Of a stretch of 64,000 nt of DNA, positions 29,864 through 41,322 are shown piece after piece; within the stretch, counting starts at the first letter, position 1; the number at the start of each line of letters is the position of its first letter. Source of the stretch: Photorhabdus asymbiotica (GTDB lineage Bacteria > Pseudomonadota > Gammaproteobacteria > Enterobacterales > Enterobacteriaceae). Under the pieces are notes generated by a model. The model ran no database searches. It had not been told where the DNA came from and was given only the letters and a program-made list of their open reading frames with translations. A program made the position numbers and the translations under genes. Location: positions 62,001 to 126,000 of the forward strand of contig NZ_RBLJ01000004.1 in assembly GCF_003634575.1 (NCBI RefSeq). The letters are read 5' to 3'.

Positions 29864-30970
29864 TTAGGCAATTTTCCGTCGAAATAACCAATAGGCGAGG
29901 TTGCCAGTTGTGGCAGTGAGTGCAAGGAGAGGCCATAGACTTCTCCAGATAACAGTAAAATTGGCGTCTTTGAGATAAATTTGCTTGGTTATGTCATTAA
30001 AATGCCAGATAGGATTAATCCAGGTGAGATCTTGTAACCATCCAGGCATATTTTCAACCGGGGAAATATAACCGGAGATTAAAATAGCAGGCATGATAAA
30101 GACAAATACGCCAATAAACGCTTGTTGCTGAGTGTAACAAAGAGAAGATATTAGTAGGCCAAATCCCACCAGCGATAAACTGTATATCAGCATAGAGCAG
30201 TAAAACAGCGATAGGGAGCCAGAAAATGGAATTTGATAGCAGAAGATACCAATAGCCAAAACTAAGGTTGCCTGAAAAGTAGCCACAACTACAGCAGGAA
30301 CAGCTTTACCAATAAAAATTTGCCAAGTGGTCATTGGTGAAACCAGCAATTGATCCAATGTCCCCTGTTCTCTTTCACGAGCAATTGACAATGCAGTGAC
30401 AGTTAATATCCCGACCGTGGTAATCAGTGCAACTAAAGACGGTACGACGAACCATTTATAATCGAGATTAGGGTTATACCAGTTGCGGATCACCAACTCA
30501 CTATTATTGGCTTTTGGTATATTACCCGTTAGCTCTTGTTGATAGTGCATGACAATTTCCTGGATATAACTTGCAGCAATTTGAGCGCTGTTTGAGTTAC
30601 GCCCATCTAGCAATACCTGGAGAGAAACAGGGTCATGGCTGGCAATCTTAGAGCTGAAATCTTGAGGGAAATGTACCACTAATAAGGCTTTTTGGTGATC
30701 GATGACTGACTGTATTTCTTGTGAGTGAGTCAGCAATATCACATCAGGAAATGCTTTGGATTTTGCTAACCGCTGAGTGAGTTCAATGGCAGCTTTGCCT
30801 TTGTCTTCATCAAAAATAGCAATAGTCGCGTTAGTTACATCAAGCGTTGCTGATAGTGGGAATAGGATCATCTGAAAGATAACCGGCATAACCAATATAG
30901 CTCGTGTCTGAGGATCTCTGAGCAGAGACTGTAATTCTTTAATAATCAGTGTGTAAAGACGATAAAACAT
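29864..30970 (-). CDS. ybhR: ABC-2 type exporter permease YbhR
   Basis: This 368-residue inner-membrane permease pairs with YbhS and the ATPase YbhF; in E. coli the system affects sensitivity to cefoperazone, chloramphenicol and cations. The N-terminal segment [25 protein letters not shown] is followed by a large periplasmic domain and five membrane helices, with the ABC-2 motif [16 protein letters not shown]. It is the last gene of cecR-ybhG-ybhF-ybhS-ybhR, 12 bp after ybhS. Confidence 0.93.
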   Translation of the reverse strand: MFYRLYTLIIKELQSLLRDPQTRAILVMPVIFQMILFPLSATLDVTNATIAIFDEDKGKAAIELTQRLAKSKAFPDVILLTHSQEIQSVIDHQKALLVVHFPQDFSSKIASHDPVSLQVLLDGRNSNSAQIAASYIQEIVMHYQQELTGNIPKANNSELVIRNWYNPNLDYKWFVVPSLVALITTVGILTVTALSIAREREQGTLDQLLVSPMTTWQIFIGKAVPAVVVATFQATLVLAIGIFCYQIPFSGSLSLFYCSMLIYSLSLVGFGLLISSLCYTQQQAFIGVFVFIMPAILISGYISPVENMPGWLQDLTWINPIWHFNDITKQIYLKDANFTVIWRSLWPLLALTATTGNLAYWLFRRKIA

Positions 30971-30982
30971 GACAGTTCCTTT

Positions 30983-32140
30983 CTAATCCAAACGACGTCG
31001 AGTTTTCCATGCAGTCAGACCAATAAATAACACCGCAGAGGCAATGAGTAGTAGCAGGTTTATCATCAACACCGTGCTGATATTTCCAGCCAGAAAGAGG
31101 GTATGCAGGCTGCTGACAAAATAACGAGCAGGGATGAAATAGGTTACTACTTGAATAAATGCAGGCATGCTGTTTATTTCGAAAATAAAGCCAGAAAGCA
31201 TAATGGCAGGCAGAAAAGCGACATTCAACGCGATCATTGCCGCATTAAACTGATTACGTGTAATGGTGGAGATTAACAGCCCGATACCAAGCGCAGTAGC
31301 CAGATAGAGGCTGGTAATTGCAGACAATATCCACAGTGAGCCTCGGAATGGTACGCCCAATATGAATACTGACACTAGCATACAGAGCACCATGGCGAGA
31401 GATCCCAGTACTTGGTAAGGCAAGAGTTTGGAAAGTAGTAGTTCGGTGCGGGTAATTTGAGTGGAGAGCAGAGCTTCCATTGTGCCGCGTTCCCATTCCC
31501 GCGCAACGACTAATGACGTCAGGATTGCTCCAATGACGGTGATGATAATGGTTATTGCGCCGGGAATAATGAAATGCTGGCTGACTGTTGCTGGGTTAAA
31601 CCAATAACGGACTTGCATATCAATTAATGGAGTCGCAGAGTTTCCCTGATCCTGCCCCTTTTGTTGCAGCCAAATCTGCCATATTCCTTTGGCATAACTT
31701 TGTACAAAGCTTGCGGTATTGGGTTCACTACCATCAGTAATGACTTGGATTTGTGCTTTACCATCAGGGCGGGCAAGTTGAGCATCGAAATTCACCGGAA
31801 TAACAATTAGTCCGCGTATTTCTCCTGATTGCATCATATTAATTAATTGCTGACGATTATCGCTGATTTTGGGTTCAATGTATGGTGAACCGGCAAAAGC
31901 ATGTATTAGCTCACGGGCATCTTTACTTTGCTGTTCCACCAGAATACCAATACGAACTGTACTGGAGTCGAGATTAATACCGTATCCGAAGATAAATAGC
32001 AGAATCAGTGGAATGACAATAGAAATTAACCCGCTGGTGGGATCACGTAAGATCTGTTTGGTTTCTTTTACACAGAGTGCTTTTAATCGCCGCCAGGAGA
32101 AGTGAACCGCTTTTTGTGGAGTATGCTGCTTTAGGTTCAT
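30983..32140 (-). CDS. ybhS: ABC-2 type exporter permease YbhS
   Basis: This 385-residue ABC-2 permease is the partner of Ybh[22 protein letters not shown] forms the first helix region, then come a periplasmic domain, [16 protein letters not shown] and a C-terminal membrane bundle. Its start overlaps the ybhF stop in ATGA, so translation is coupled. Confidence 0.93.
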   Translation of the reverse strand: MNLKQHTPQKAVHFSWRRLKALCVKETKQILRDPTSGLISIVIPLILLFIFGYGINLDSSTVRIGILVEQQSKDARELIHAFAGSPYIEPKISDNRQQLINMMQSGEIRGLIVIPVNFDAQLARPDGKAQIQVITDGSEPNTASFVQSYAKGIWQIWLQQKGQDQGNSATPLIDMQVRYWFNPATVSQHFIIPGAITIIITVIGAILTSLVVAREWERGTMEALLSTQITRTELLLSKLLPYQVLGSLAMVLCMLVSVFILGVPFRGSLWILSAITSLYLATALGIGLLISTITRNQFNAAMIALNVAFLPAIMLSGFIFEINSMPAFIQVVTYFIPARYFVSSLHTLFLAGNISTVLMINLLLLIASAVLFIGLTAWKTRRRLD

Positions 32141-33873
32141 TGCGGCTCCTCATCATAATTAATGACCAGATCAATAAATGCTTGTTCCATTGATGGGTCA
32201 GGGTTTTCGTCAGTAGCGACTTGCTGTTTCAAATCATCTGGCGTTCCGGCGGCAATCAGTTTACCGCGGAATATTAGCCCTATTCGGTCACAATATTCTG
32301 CTTCGTCCATAAAGTGAGTGGTAACCATAACGGTAACGCCTTTATCTACCATGCCGTTGATGTGCAACCAGAATTCACGCCGTATCTGCGGATCAACACC
32401 CGAAGTTGGTTCATCCAGAAATAAAATATCTGGCTCATGCATGAGTGCACAGGATAGGGCAAGGCGTTGTTTATACCCCAGTGGCAATTCGTCGGTCGTC
32501 TGATGTAAAACTGATTTGAGATTGAAAGCATCGACCATACCATCAATTTTTTCTTTTTGTTTACGTCCACGTAAGCCATAAATGCCTGAAAAGAATTTTA
32601 GGTTTTGTTCAACGGTCAGGTTGCCATATAGTGAAAATTTCTGCGCCATGTAACCCAGATGTTGACGGGCTTTCCCGAAACTGATCTTCAGATCCATTCC
32701 TAATACCAGCGCTTTACCGCCAGTCGGTACCATGAGCCCGCACATCATCTTAAACGTAGTGGATTTACCCGCGCCGTTCGGACCAAGCAGGCCAAAGATT
32801 TCTCCACGTTTTACTTGAAAATCGACGTGGTCAGTAGCAGCAAAATCGCCAAATTTTTTGGTTAAATCCTGTGCTTCAATTACTGTTTCTGTAGGGTTGA
32901 CGTCAATCTGCGGCATGATTTCTGCCAGTTCTGAGTAGCGGGCAGGGCCGCCACCGAGTAAGTCTATAAAAGCATCTTCAAAGCGGGGAGCAGTTTTAAT
33001 AATTTCAGCATCAGGTAGCTCAAGCTGGCTAAGCAGCACTTGTGGGGAAGCATCAGGTTTAAGGATAAGACGCACATATTTGCCCTGAATCACACCATCT
33101 GTTACCAGTGGTAGGGTAAGGGCGTGTTGCAGTGTTTTTCGGCGGGAGTCCTGTTTAGTACCGAGCAAGAAAGAACGCCCGGACATCTTTTGGGTTAATT
33201 TCTGCGGTTGCCCACTATAGAGCAATTTTCCTTGATTGAGTAACAGGACATCACGGCATCGCTCAGCTTCATCCAAATAGGAAGTACTCCAGAGGATCAG
33301 CATGCCATCATCTGCCAGTTCGTGAACCATTCTCCAGAGTTCGCGGCGGGCTATCGGATCAACGCCAACTCCGGGTTCGTCCAATAGTAGCACTTTGGGT
33401 TTACCAAGTAGTGTGCAGGCTAGCCCCAATTTTTGCTTCATACCTCCTGAAAGCTTCCCGGCCAGCCGTTCTGTAAAACGGGTAAGGTCAGTGAAAGCGA
33501 GCAATTGCTCGTAGGTTTCTTTACGCTCGTTACCCAGTACCCCGCGTAGGTCTGCGTACAAATTCAGGTTTTCTAATACGGTCAGATCTTCATACAGGCC
33601 AAATTTCTGTGGCATATAACCCAATTCAAATCGTACTTCTACGCCATTTTTAATCGGATCAAGTCCCATTATTTCAATAGAACCGCTATCTGGCTTTAAT
33701 AGGCCAGCTAGCATACGTATCAGTGTGGTTTTGCCCGCGCCATCGGGTCCTACGAGTCCGGTGACAGAGCCACCGTAAATCTCGGCCGTCAGGCTGGATA
33801 CCGCAGGATTATTCAGGCCGGGAAAAGTTTTCTCTACTTTTTCCAACGTTATCGTATATGCAGAGCTGTTCAT
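32137..33873 (-). CDS. ybhF: ABC exporter ATPase YbhF (two nucleotide-binding domains)
   Basis: This 578-residue protein has exactly the length of E. coli YbhF. Domain 1 has [21 protein letters not shown] and [12 protein letters not shown]. Domain 2 has [24 protein letters not shown] and [12 protein letters not shown]. Blocks [15 protein letters not shown] and [15 protein letters not shown] show the internal repeat. It energises the YbhSR permeases with the adaptor YbhG. It lies 9 bp after ybhG and overlaps ybhS. Confidence 0.95.
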   Translation of the reverse strand: MNSSAYTITLEKVEKTFPGLNNPAVSSLTAEIYGGSVTGLVGPDGAGKTTLIRMLAGLLKPDSGSIEIMGLDPIKNGVEVRFELGYMPQKFGLYEDLTVLENLNLYADLRGVLGNERKETYEQLLAFTDLTRFTERLAGKLSGGMKQKLGLACTLLGKPKVLLLDEPGVGVDPIARRELWRMVHELADDGMLILWSTSYLDEAERCRDVLLLNQGKLLYSGQPQKLTQKMSGRSFLLGTKQDSRRKTLQHALTLPLVTDGVIQGKYVRLILKPDASPQVLLSQLELPDAEIIKTAPRFEDAFIDLLGGGPARYSELAEIMPQIDVNPTETVIEAQDLTKKFGDFAATDHVDFQVKRGEIFGLLGPNGAGKSTTFKMMCGLMVPTGGKALVLGMDLKISFGKARQHLGYMAQKFSLYGNLTVEQNLKFFSGIYGLRGRKQKEKIDGMVDAFNLKSVLHQTTDELPLGYKQRLALSCALMHEPDILFLDEPTSGVDPQIRREFWLHINGMVDKGVTVMVTTHFMDEAEYCDRIGLIFRGKLIAAGTPDDLKQQVATDENPDPSMEQAFIDLVINYDEEPQ

Positions 33874-33882
33874 GACAGCGCC

Positions 33883-34875
33883 TTATTTGTCTGAGTCAGG
33901 AAAATGCAAGGTAATTGGCATACCTTGACGCAGAGCATCATCTGGGTCGGTAACAATAATGCGTAACCGATAGACCAGATCGGTTCGCAGATCGGGTGTC
34001 TCGACATTTTTTGGCGTAAATTCAGCCGTTGGCGAAATAAAACCAATTTTACCGTGATAAGGTTTATCTTTACGGCTGTCAGTGTAGAGTAAGATTTCAC
34101 GTCCAGGAGTTGCCTGCCCAAGATGGCTTTCACTGATATAAGCTCTTACCCAAACTGGATTAGTCAGAGAAAGGGTAAACACGGTATTGCCAGCTGACAG
34201 CATCGTTCCTGGCTCAATTGCACGGGTTAGGATGGTACCGGGAGAGGGGGAGGTCAGGTGAGTATCTTGTAAGTCCAATTCAGCCTGAGCAACAGCCGCC
34301 TCGGCTTGAGCAAGTTGGCCTTTGGCTTCTGCAATTTCTTCTTTACGATAGCCGGCTTGGAACTGATTCAGTTTATCTTTTGCCGCTTGTAAAGCGGCTA
34401 GTGCTTGATTGCGGTTAGTCTTGGCATCTTCTAATTCGTTGGCTGAAATAACTTTACTTTGCCATAAACCTTGTTGACGTTTGAGGAAATTATCAGCAAA
34501 ACGCCAGGCGGCTTCACGTTGTGCAACTTCCGAGCGCACTTGTGCAATCTCTTCAGTACGATAGCCATATTCCATCATTGCCAGATGCGCTTTAGCACTG
34601 TCTCGTGTGGCTTTTGCTTTATTGAGAGCGTTAATGAATGGCATATTGTCCAATTGGCCAATCACCTGATTAGCGGTGATAGTATCGCCTTCATCAACGT
34701 GTAGGTTGGAAAGTTTACCACCAACTCGGAAGCTAAGATTAACTGTGCGTATATCTACATTACCGTAGAGTGTTAACGTATTATCACTTTTACTCTGATA
34801 ATAGTAACTTCCTAAAATAGTGCCAAGAATAACAGCGACTACCAATATTATTAGTGCCAGTTTTTTGCTGTACAT
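33883..34875 (-). CDS. ybhG: HlyD-family membrane fusion protein YbhG
   Basis: This 330-residue adaptor has an uncleaved N-terminal anchor (residues 5-26), a biotinyl-lipoyl-like half motif ([20 protein letters not shown]), and long alpha-helical hairpin segments rich in Ala, Gln and Glu (about residues 75-200). A second lipoyl half ([19 protein letters not shown]) and a beta-barrel follow. It links the YbhFSR transporter to an outer-membrane channel. It lies 16 bp after cecR and 9 bp before ybhF. Confidence 0.93.
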   Translation of the reverse strand: MYSKKLALIILVVAVILGTILGSYYYQSKSDNTLTLYGNVDIRTVNLSFRVGGKLSNLHVDEGDTITANQVIGQLDNMPFINALNKAKATRDSAKAHLAMMEYGYRTEEIAQVRSEVAQREAAWRFADNFLKRQQGLWQSKVISANELEDAKTNRNQALAALQAAKDKLNQFQAGYRKEEIAEAKGQLAQAEAAVAQAELDLQDTHLTSPSPGTILTRAIEPGTMLSAGNTVFTLSLTNPVWVRAYISESHLGQATPGREILLYTDSRKDKPYHGKIGFISPTAEFTPKNVETPDLRTDLVYRLRIIVTDPDDALRQGMPITLHFPDSDK

Positions 34876-34891
34876 GATATGCCTTATTGTT

Positions 34892-35578
34892 CTAATTGTA
34901 TGAATTGTATTTTTTAAGTCCGTTTAATAATAAGTCAATATGTTGAATGAGGATTTGATCAATCAGTTTGTACTCGTCTGGCCCGATATTATTCCAGCTT
35001 GTCTGGCGTAATAAGGTTTCCCGTGCCATTCGGAAAGAGAGAATTTCACCCATCAAAGCGTGTGTATGGAGCATAGTAGAAAGCTGATGTTCATCAGCGC
35101 CGATATAATTAGCAATTAATTTATTTAATCTATTGTGGAGAGGAGCCAGTGCCTGCTCATGGATCAATGTATAGGCATCGGTTGGTGCCAACTGTTCTCT
35201 GGCCATTATTAGGCTGATGTTGATACTCTCTTTTTCAATCATCAGACGATTAATTCCAAGAAATCCTTCATGAATGAGCCTCAGTATATTTTCTGGTGAA
35301 TAAGGAGTTGATGATGAAAAAAAATCATCAATTTCTTTAAAAAGATCAGTAAATTCGGTCTTTATTGTGTCAGTAATATATTGGGCCACCGCCTGATAAA
35401 GTCCTTCTTTAGAGCCAAAATAATAAGCTATAGAGGAAATGTTTTGTTGAGCACGGAATGCTATTTCCCTAGTTGTTGCTCCAACAAGTCCGGATTTACC
35501 GAAAATCTCAAGAGCTGCTTTAAGTAGCTGTTGTTTTGCCTGTTCGCCTCTGGGGGTTTGAGTGTTGTTGACTGACAT
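34892..35578 (-). CDS. cecR: TetR-family regulator CecR (YbiH)
   Basis: The 228-residue regulator heads the exporter operon. The N-terminal helix-turn-helix is [29 protein letters not shown]; the C-terminal ligand domain is of the CecR type ([28 protein letters not shown]). In E. coli CecR controls ybhGFSR and the divergent rhlE. The same divergent arrangement is kept here, with inverted repeats in the shared promoter region. Confidence 0.93.
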   Translation of the reverse strand: MSVNNTQTPRGEQAKQQLLKAALEIFGKSGLVGATTREIAFRAQQNISSIAYYFGSKEGLYQAVAQYITDTIKTEFTDLFKEIDDFFSSSTPYSPENILRLIHEGFLGINRLMIEKESINISLIMAREQLAPTDAYTLIHEQALAPLHNRLNKLIANYIGADEHQLSTMLHTHALMGEILSFRMARETLLRQTSWNNIGPDEYKLIDQILIQHIDLLLNGLKKYNSYN

Positions 35579-35881
35579 GGATATGGGCCCTATTGCAAAT
35601 AATCAAAAGACTTAAACAAAATATCAATCATATGGTTAACCTTATACTTATAGTAAATCAATGTAAATTACAGAAAAATGTCACGGATCATGAAAACTGC
35701 CGGGTGAATACCTGTAGTTTTAGTTGCATCATCAGAAAATATATCTGATATAATAGTTCAGATATGGTGCATTGCAGTTTGTGTTATTTCCTTTGTGGTA
35801 TTTACCGCGTCTGATTTTCTTCCCATAAAACTGCCCCTGAATGTAGTTCAGGAATGGTGAAGTCTGGAGTATTTCTTATTT
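35579..35881. promoter_or_regulatory. Divergent cecR/rhlE promoter region with inverted repeats
   Basis: This 303-bp spacer has no gene. At 35742-35764 TATCTGA-N9-TCAGATA forms a perfect-arm inverted repeat, and an overlapping ATCAGA-N7-TCTGAT lies at 35731-35749. They are good candidates for CecR operators, since CecR controls both flanking genes in E. coli. I do not remember the CecR consensus well enough to confirm. Confidence 0.5.
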
Positions 35882-37216
35882 ATGAGTTTTGAATCACTCG
35901 GCTTAGATGCTGATATCTTGTGCGCCATTGAAGAACAAGGTTATTCAGCGCCAACGCCAATCCAACAGCAGGCAATCCCTGTCGTATTAGCAGGTAAAGA
36001 TTTATTAGCTAGCGCTCAAACAGGCACGGGTAAAACCGCAGGTTTTACATTACCGATGTTGCAATTGCTAAATAATTCCCCTGTTCAAACGAAAGGACGC
36101 CGGCCAGTCAGAGCATTAATTCTGACACCAACCCGTGAGCTAGCGGCTCAGGTTGGCGAAAATGTACGTAATTACAGCAAATATCTTAGACTGCGTTCTC
36201 TGGTTGTCTTTGGGGGAGTTAGTATCAATCCTCAGATGATGAAATTGCGTGGTGGTGTGGATATTTTGGTCGCAACGCCGGGTCGTTTACTGGATCTTGA
36301 ACATCAGAATGCGGTTGATTTATCGCGGGTAGAAATTTTGGTATTGGATGAAGCCGATCGTATGCTGGACATGGGTTTTATTCATGATATCCGCCGGGTA
36401 TTGAATAAGTTACCACCGAAACGGCAAAATTTACTGTTTTCTGCCACCTTCTCTGACGAGATCAAAAACTTAGCGAGTAAATTACTGCATAATCCTGTCA
36501 GTGTTGAAGTTGCCCGCCGTAACTCTGCTTCTGAACAGATTGAACAATTTGTCCATTTTGTCGATAAAAAGCGTAAAGGCGAGTTGCTTTCTTTCCTGAT
36601 TGGCAGTCGTAATTGGCAGCAGGTTTTGGTCTTTACTCGTACCAAACACGGAGCGAACCGTTTAGCAGAACAGTTGAATAAGGATGGCGTAACAGCTTCA
36701 GCTATTCATGGTAACAAAAGTCAGGGAGCAAGAACTCGTGCTCTGGCTGATTTTAAAGAGGGTCGGATCAGAGTGTTGGTAGCGACAGATATCGCTGCTC
36801 GTGGTCTGGATATTGATCAACTGCCTTATGTAGTGAACTTTGAATTGCCTAATGTATCTGAGGATTATGTTCACCGTATCGGTCGTACTGGACGGGCAGA
36901 TGCGACAGGGCAAGCACTTTCTCTGGTATGTGTTGATGAGCACAAGTTGTTGAAAGATATTGAACGTCTGTTGAAACGAGAGATTCCCCGTGTGGCAATT
37001 CCCGGATATGACCCCGATCCAACTATCAAAGCTGAACCTATTCAGAATGGCCGCCAGGCTCGTGGTGATAATCGTCAGAAAAATAGCCATCGTCGTTCTG
37101 GAGCACCTTCGCGTCAGCGTAGCCACAATCGTGCCGATGTATCAAATAAAGCATCTATACCCAATAGATTTCAAGGTGCATCGCGACGGCAAGGGAGCGA
37201 ATCCCCGGGAGCATAG
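35882..37216 (+). CDS. rhlE: DEAD-box RNA helicase RhlE with an ERIC-encoded C-terminus
   Basis: RhlE acts in ribosome assembly and RNA turnover. The 444-residue protein has all helicase motifs: Q-motif [56 protein letters not shown] and [10 protein letters not shown] basic Arg-rich tail follows (from about residue 385). The final 20 residues ([20 protein letters not shown]) and the stop codon are ERIC sequence starting at 37156, so the native tail was replaced. The catalytic core is untouched and the protein is probably functional. Confidence 0.95.
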   Translation: MSFESLGLDADILCAIEEQGYSAPTPIQQQAIPVVLAGKDLLASAQTGTGKTAGFTLPMLQLLNNSPVQTKGRRPVRALILTPTRELAAQVGENVRNYSKYLRLRSLVVFGGVSINPQMMKLRGGVDILVATPGRLLDLEHQNAVDLSRVEILVLDEADRMLDMGFIHDIRRVLNKLPPKRQNLLFSATFSDEIKNLASKLLHNPVSVEVARRNSASEQIEQFVHFVDKKRKGELLSFLIGSRNWQQVLVFTRTKHGANRLAEQLNKDGVTASAIHGNKSQGARTRALADFKEGRIRVLVATDIAARGLDIDQLPYVVNFELPNVSEDYVHRIGRTGRADATGQALSLVCVDEHKLLKDIERLLKREIPRVAIPGYDPDPTIKAEPIQNGRQARGDNRQKNSHRRSGAPSRQRSHNRADVSNKASIPNRFQGASRRQGSESPGA

Positions 37217-37282
37217 ATAACTATGTGACCGGGGTGAGTGAGTGCAGCCAACAAAGAGGCAACTTGAAAGATAACAGGTATA
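37156..37282 (+). repeat. ERIC element fused to the 3' end of rhlE
   Basis: A complete 127-bp forward ERIC of the GAGGC/CCCCGGGAGC subtype. It begins inside the rhlE reading frame, supplies its last codons and TAG, and ends 17 bp before the dusC start. Confidence 0.95.
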
Positions 37283-37299
37283 ACATCAGAGGTTAATTA

Positions 37300-38232
37300 A
37301 TGCGGGTTTTACTGGCTCCGATGGAAGGTGTGTTGGATTCTTTAGTCAGAGAACTCCTGAGTGAAATCAATGAATATGATTTGTGCATTACGGAATTCTT
37401 GCGGGTTGTTGATAGCCTGTTGCCGGTAAAATCTTTTTATAAGCTTTGTCCTGAATTACATAATCAAAGTCGGACACTATCCGGTACTTTGGTACGGATT
37501 CAACTCTTGGGCCAATATCCACAATGGCTAGCAGAAAACGCGGCGCGAGCAGTTGAATTAGGGTCCTATGGAGTTGATTTAAATTGCGGTTGTCCATCGA
37601 AAATGGTCAATGGTAGCGGCGGTGGAGCGACGTTACTAAAAGATCCGGAACTGATTTATCAGGGGGCAAAAGCAATGCGTGAAGCTGTACCTTCTCATTT
37701 GCCTGTGACAGTCAAAGTTCGCCTGGGTTGGGATAGTAGTGAACGGCAATTTGAAATTGCTGATGCAGTGCAACAAGCGGGTGCAACAGAAATTACTATT
37801 CATGGGCGGACTAAAGAGGATGGTTATAAAGCGGAACGCATTAACTGGCAAGCGATTGGTGAAATTCGTCGGCGTCTTTCTATTCCGGTTATTGCCAATG
37901 GTGAGATTTGGGATTGGCAAAGTGCGCAAGATTGTATGGATGTCACAGGCTGTAATGCTGTCATGATTGGACGCGGAGCGCTTAATGTTCCCAATTTGAG
38001 CAGGGTAGTAAAATATAACGAGCCCAGAATGCACTGGCAAGAAGTTGTTCAATTGTTGCAAAAATATGTTCGATTGGAAAAGCAAGGCGATACCGGACAA
38101 TATCATGTTGCCCGTATTAAACAGTGGCTTGGTTATTTACGGAAAGAATATAAAGAAGCGGCAACACTGTTTGAAGAGATAAGGAAACTGAAAACATCTG
38201 CTGATATAGCACATGCGATTTCTTTAGCGTGA
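37300..38232 (+). CDS. dusC: tRNA-dihydrouridine(16) synthase DusC
   Basis: DusC is the FMN enzyme that reduces U16 in tRNA. The 310-residue protein begins [19 protein letters not shown], as in E. coli DusC (YohI), which separates it from DusA and DusB. It has [17 protein letters not shown] with the catalytic cysteine, [33 protein letters not shown] and [16 protein letters not shown] lies 8-10 nt before the ATG, just past the ERIC at the end of rhlE. In E. coli it sits elsewhere, so its place here is lineage-specific. Confidence 0.95.
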   Translation: MRVLLAPMEGVLDSLVRELLSEINEYDLCITEFLRVVDSLLPVKSFYKLCPELHNQSRTLSGTLVRIQLLGQYPQWLAENAARAVELGSYGVDLNCGCPSKMVNGSGGGATLLKDPELIYQGAKAMREAVPSHLPVTVKVRLGWDSSERQFEIADAVQQAGATEITIHGRTKEDGYKAERINWQAIGEIRRRLSIPVIANGEIWDWQSAQDCMDVTGCNAVMIGRGALNVPNLSRVVKYNEPRMHWQEVVQLLQKYVRLEKQGDTGQYHVARIKQWLGYLRKEYKEAATLFEEIRKLKTSADIAHAISLA

Positions 38233-38259
38233 TTGTTGAGTAAGAACTGATTATTGCAA

Positions 38260-38281
38260 TGGAACCTTTAATAAGGTTCCA
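38260..38281. terminator. Hairpin between dusC and lipase gene 1
   Basis: Stem TGGAACCTT / AAGGTTCCA with a 4-nt loop lies between the converging dusC and lipase 1. Related hairpins follow each of the other three lipase genes. T-tracts are weak on both sides. Confidence 0.65.
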
Positions 38282-38317
38282 TCTTGACTTAATTAGTGGA
38301 AGGACAATACGATAAAT

Positions 38318-39430
38318 TTATTTAGTATCGTTACTATCTTGGGCTATAAATGAGAACAGCTCACGAACATTACGAGAAAGGCCATCATTAATTACAACAA
38401 TATCATGATCAGTTGGTGGATTAGAAAGATCATTCACTGAAACTAAGCCCATACCATACTGATTAGCATAGGCATGAATATGTTGAAATATGAGCTGGTC
38501 AATTAAGCCTAGAGAAGGTTTTGAATTAGGTTCAGTAAAAGGTAAATCTGGAGTAAGGTGGGTATAATTTTTATCCTTCACAAGATAGATAAAACCGTTA
38601 ACTGCTAAAAATGATATTGGATAAAGAGCCTTAATTTCTTCTAACCCTTTTACGTGCCAGGCTAAAGTAACGACATCCTTACGATTATGTATCCTTAGAA
38701 AATCACTTTTATAACTCGGTACCAATGTTCCGTTAAAAACAGATTCAGCATAGGATGCGAAAATATCGTTACCAGTAGCTGGGTTAGCAGAAGTGCAAAC
38801 ATGAATACGGATATTATTATTTCCTTTATCAATGTACCGCCTCTTTAAATACAGGCCAACAGTATAGGCTAAGACACCACCTAAACTGTGTCCTGTAAGA
38901 GTAATATTTGTTACTCCCTCTTCCAGAGCAATTTTATCAATTGCATCAATCAGTGATTCTCCATAGCCAAGTGTGTTATTACTTTTTATTTGATTAATAA
39001 CATAGTCTAAAGCAATGTGGGTTCCTTTCGAAATTTTAGCATCTTTAGGGGCCTTGGTATCCCAAATTGACCAGTTCTCAGTTGTACCTACATTAAAGTT
39101 TTCATCACGCCAGTTCACATCGGACCATGATCCTCGAATAACAATTCGATAATCATTTGGGGTTTTGAGGTTTTTCACAATGAATAAAACATGATCATCT
39201 TTTTTATCTATAACACTTTTTTTCTTATTAACATCAACACTACCGACACGGAAAACAGCAGGTCCCCAAACGATGGAGAACTTATTTGCTGTTATCTTAC
39301 TACTTTCTAATGACTTTTTAATATTTTCCGCAACAATAGTGGGTTCTGGATTGTACGTTAATATACTTCCTGAGCTACTAATAAAGCTTAATGCGAGATT
39401 TATCTTTTGATCTTCAATAGAAATAGTCAT
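38318..39430 (-). CDS. Class-3 lipase, tandem copy 1
   Basis: This 370-residue alpha/beta-hydrolase is one of four paralogues. It has the nucleophile elbow LTGHSLGGVLAY (Ser), the acid in RIHNRKDVVTLAWH, and a candidate catalytic His in QHIHAYANQYGM. The upstream block FSIVWGPAVFRV, then HVLFIVKN and YRIVIRGSWSDVNW, is shared by all copies. There is no signal peptide. The start was set at the ATG giving MTISIEDQ, matching the other copies; GGAA lies upstream. The substrate may be a triglyceride or phospholipid and is not known. Confidence 0.82.
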   Translation of the reverse strand: MTISIEDQKINLALSFISSSGSILTYNPEPTIVAENIKKSLESSKITANKFSIVWGPAVFRVGSVDVNKKKSVIDKKDDHVLFIVKNLKTPNDYRIVIRGSWSDVNWRDENFNVGTTENWSIWDTKAPKDAKISKGTHIALDYVINQIKSNNTLGYGESLIDAIDKIALEEGVTNITLTGHSLGGVLAYTVGLYLKRRYIDKGNNNIRIHVCTSANPATGNDIFASYAESVFNGTLVPSYKSDFLRIHNRKDVVTLAWHVKGLEEIKALYPISFLAVNGFIYLVKDKNYTHLTPDLPFTEPNSKPSLGLIDQLIFQHIHAYANQYGMGLVSVNDLSNPPTDHDIVVINDGLSRNVRELFSFIAQDSNDTK

Positions 39431-39899
39431 TTTTATTTCCAACTTTTTTATATGACAAATGTTAATTTAATGTTTAGGTTTGGAGATTAATAACCAATTT
39501 TTTGTTTTCAATCAAAGTTAAAAACAAAATTAAAGTTTGTAAAAACCTTTAATTTAGCTACATTGGAGTATAGAGTATTTTAATGTTAATTTGTTTAACA
39601 AAATAAATTATCTATTATGAGCTTTAAAATAAGCGATAAAAATTACGCTATGCTTTTGTAAGATTATGTTAATTCTTAGTAATGATAATGTGGAGAAAGC
39701 GTAGGTGATATTTTCTATGGAAAATAATTTAAATTGGTATCTACAAAAGCGAGTGATAGTGAATTGGCGTAATTTTAGTGATATACAGGAATAAATAATT
39801 TACTTATTCTATTTAAACGCAATTTATTGCAATAGAATGGAACCTTTAATAAAGGTTCCGTTTATGATGAATTAAAAAAATATATATGACATGGTAAAG
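39431..39899. other. Spacer between lipase genes 1 and 2
   Basis: About 470 bp, AT-rich, no ORF. It holds the promoter side of copy 1 and the hairpin after copy 2 (GGAACCTTTAAT AAAGGTTCC, 39839-39859). Parts resemble the corresponding spacers of the other copies, which indicates duplication of whole promoter-gene-hairpin units. Confidence 0.6.
39839..39859 (-). terminator. Hairpin after lipase gene 2
   Basis: Stem GGAACCTTT / AAAGGTTCC, a duplicate of the hairpin after copy 1. The T-tract is weak. Confidence 0.6.
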
Positions 39900-40976
39900 T
39901 TATGTCACATCGCTCTCATCTTTAATTAGAGATGTGCAACAGTTAGGAATATGTTTAGATAAGTCACTGTCAACTACAACAATATCGCAATCAGTAGGTA
40001 CCTTTGAGTTATCCTTAATTTCTTTGTAGGACATGTTATAACAGTGGGGATATGCCTTAATATGTTGGTCCATGATACTTTCAGGGATGTTTAGAGATTT
40101 ATCTAACTTCTTTGAAAAAGATAACTCTGGGGAGAGTTGAGTATAGTGTATATGGCGGGTTTTATGGATGTAGAACTTAACACCAATTATGACTGCTAGA
40201 TTTGGATAGAGTTTCTCAATTGTCTTTAAATCATTTTTAGCCCATGCCAATGGAACGATATCATTGATATTATGAATTCTTAGAAAATTACTTTTATAAG
40301 AATCAGAGTCTAATGTTCCTTTAAAAAAAGAGTCAGAATAGGATGCAAAAATATCATTGCCAGCAGTTGGGCCTGCAAAGGTACAAGCGTGAATACGTAT
40401 ATTTTTATTATTGATGTAGTACCTTTTAAGATATAAACTAAGGGTAGAAGCCATTACACCACCCAGACTGTGTCCTGTGACGGTAATATTCTGAATTCCT
40501 TTTTGCTGGGCAATTTTGTCAATTGCATCAGTTATCAATTCTCCACAGTCATCTTTTGTTTGGCTGAGAATATAGTTTAATGCTTTGTCTGTTCCCTTAG
40601 AAATTTTAGCATTATTAGGTGCTTTTGGGTCCCATTTTAACCAATCTACAGTTTCTAATACATTAAGATCTTCATCAAACGCGTTAATATTAGACCACGT
40701 TCCCCGAATGACAAGGCGATAATCACTTGAATCATTGCAATTTTTCACAATCATTAAAACATGGTCATATCTTTTATCATGGGATTTTTTATCAGCTTGG
40801 AATATAGCAGGTCCCCAACAGATAGAGAATTTCCCTGCTGTTGCCTTACTATTGTTAAGTGATGTATAAATATCTGTCTTGATGGTGCTTTTTTTGTCCG
40901 GTTTATCGGTTTCTCCAGAATTAATAATAAGGCTTAATGCGAGATTTAGTTTTTGATCTTCACAAGATATAGCCAT
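39900..40976 (-). CDS. Class-3 lipase, tandem copy 2 (most divergent)
   Basis: This 358-residue paralogue starts at the ATG giving MAISCEDQ, with GGGGG upstream. The triad positions are kept: TGHSLGGVMAST, RIHNINDIVPLAW and QHIKAYPHCYNM. It differs from the others in the N-terminal region (TDKPDKKSTIKTDIY), lacks a few residues in the loop before the nucleophile, and has its own C-terminal end. It looks functional. Divergence suggests it is the oldest duplicate or under different selection. Confidence 0.82.
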   Translation of the reverse strand: MAISCEDQKLNLALSLIINSGETDKPDKKSTIKTDIYTSLNNSKATAGKFSICWGPAIFQADKKSHDKRYDHVLMIVKNCNDSSDYRLVIRGTWSNINAFDEDLNVLETVDWLKWDPKAPNNAKISKGTDKALNYILSQTKDDCGELITDAIDKIAQQKGIQNITVTGHSLGGVMASTLSLYLKRYYINNKNIRIHACTFAGPTAGNDIFASYSDSFFKGTLDSDSYKSNFLRIHNINDIVPLAWAKNDLKTIEKLYPNLAVIIGVKFYIHKTRHIHYTQLSPELSFSKKLDKSLNIPESIMDQHIKAYPHCYNMSYKEIKDNSKVPTDCDIVVVDSDLSKHIPNCCTSLIKDESDVT

Positions 40977-41322
40977 TTTTACCCCCAAAAATTTTTCATA
41001 TGATAAATGTTGATTTTGCGTTTAGGTTCAAACATCACGGCTTAGTCTTTTGCATTTTTTTTAAATAAAAAGTACAGTTAAGTTTAAATTTAATAATGAA
41101 TTTTGTATCTGTCAAATGTATACAAAGGATTTTTTAATATTGTTTTATTTGACAATATGTAAATTATTTATTTTAAAATTAAAGATAAGTGATAAAAATG
41201 ATGTGTAAAATAATTTCACAAAAATACCATTACATATTTGGGAGGTTATATAGTGATTGTTTAAGTAATTTATTACAATAGAATGGAACCTTTAATAAAG
41301 GCCCCATTTCTAAATCTATTGG
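40977..41322. other. Spacer between lipase genes 2 and 3
   Basis: About 345 bp, AT-rich, no ORF. It contains the promoter side of copy 2 and the hairpin after copy 3 (41285-41305). Confidence 0.6.
41285..41305 (-). terminator. Hairpin after lipase gene 3
   Basis: Stem GGAACCTTT / AAAGGCCCC, the same element as after copies 1 and 2 with one arm mutated, so pairing is weaker. Confidence 0.5.

Noticed and set aside
37636-38106. 156-residue ORF antisense to dusC
   Set aside because: It lies wholly inside dusC, which matches a known enzyme over its full length.
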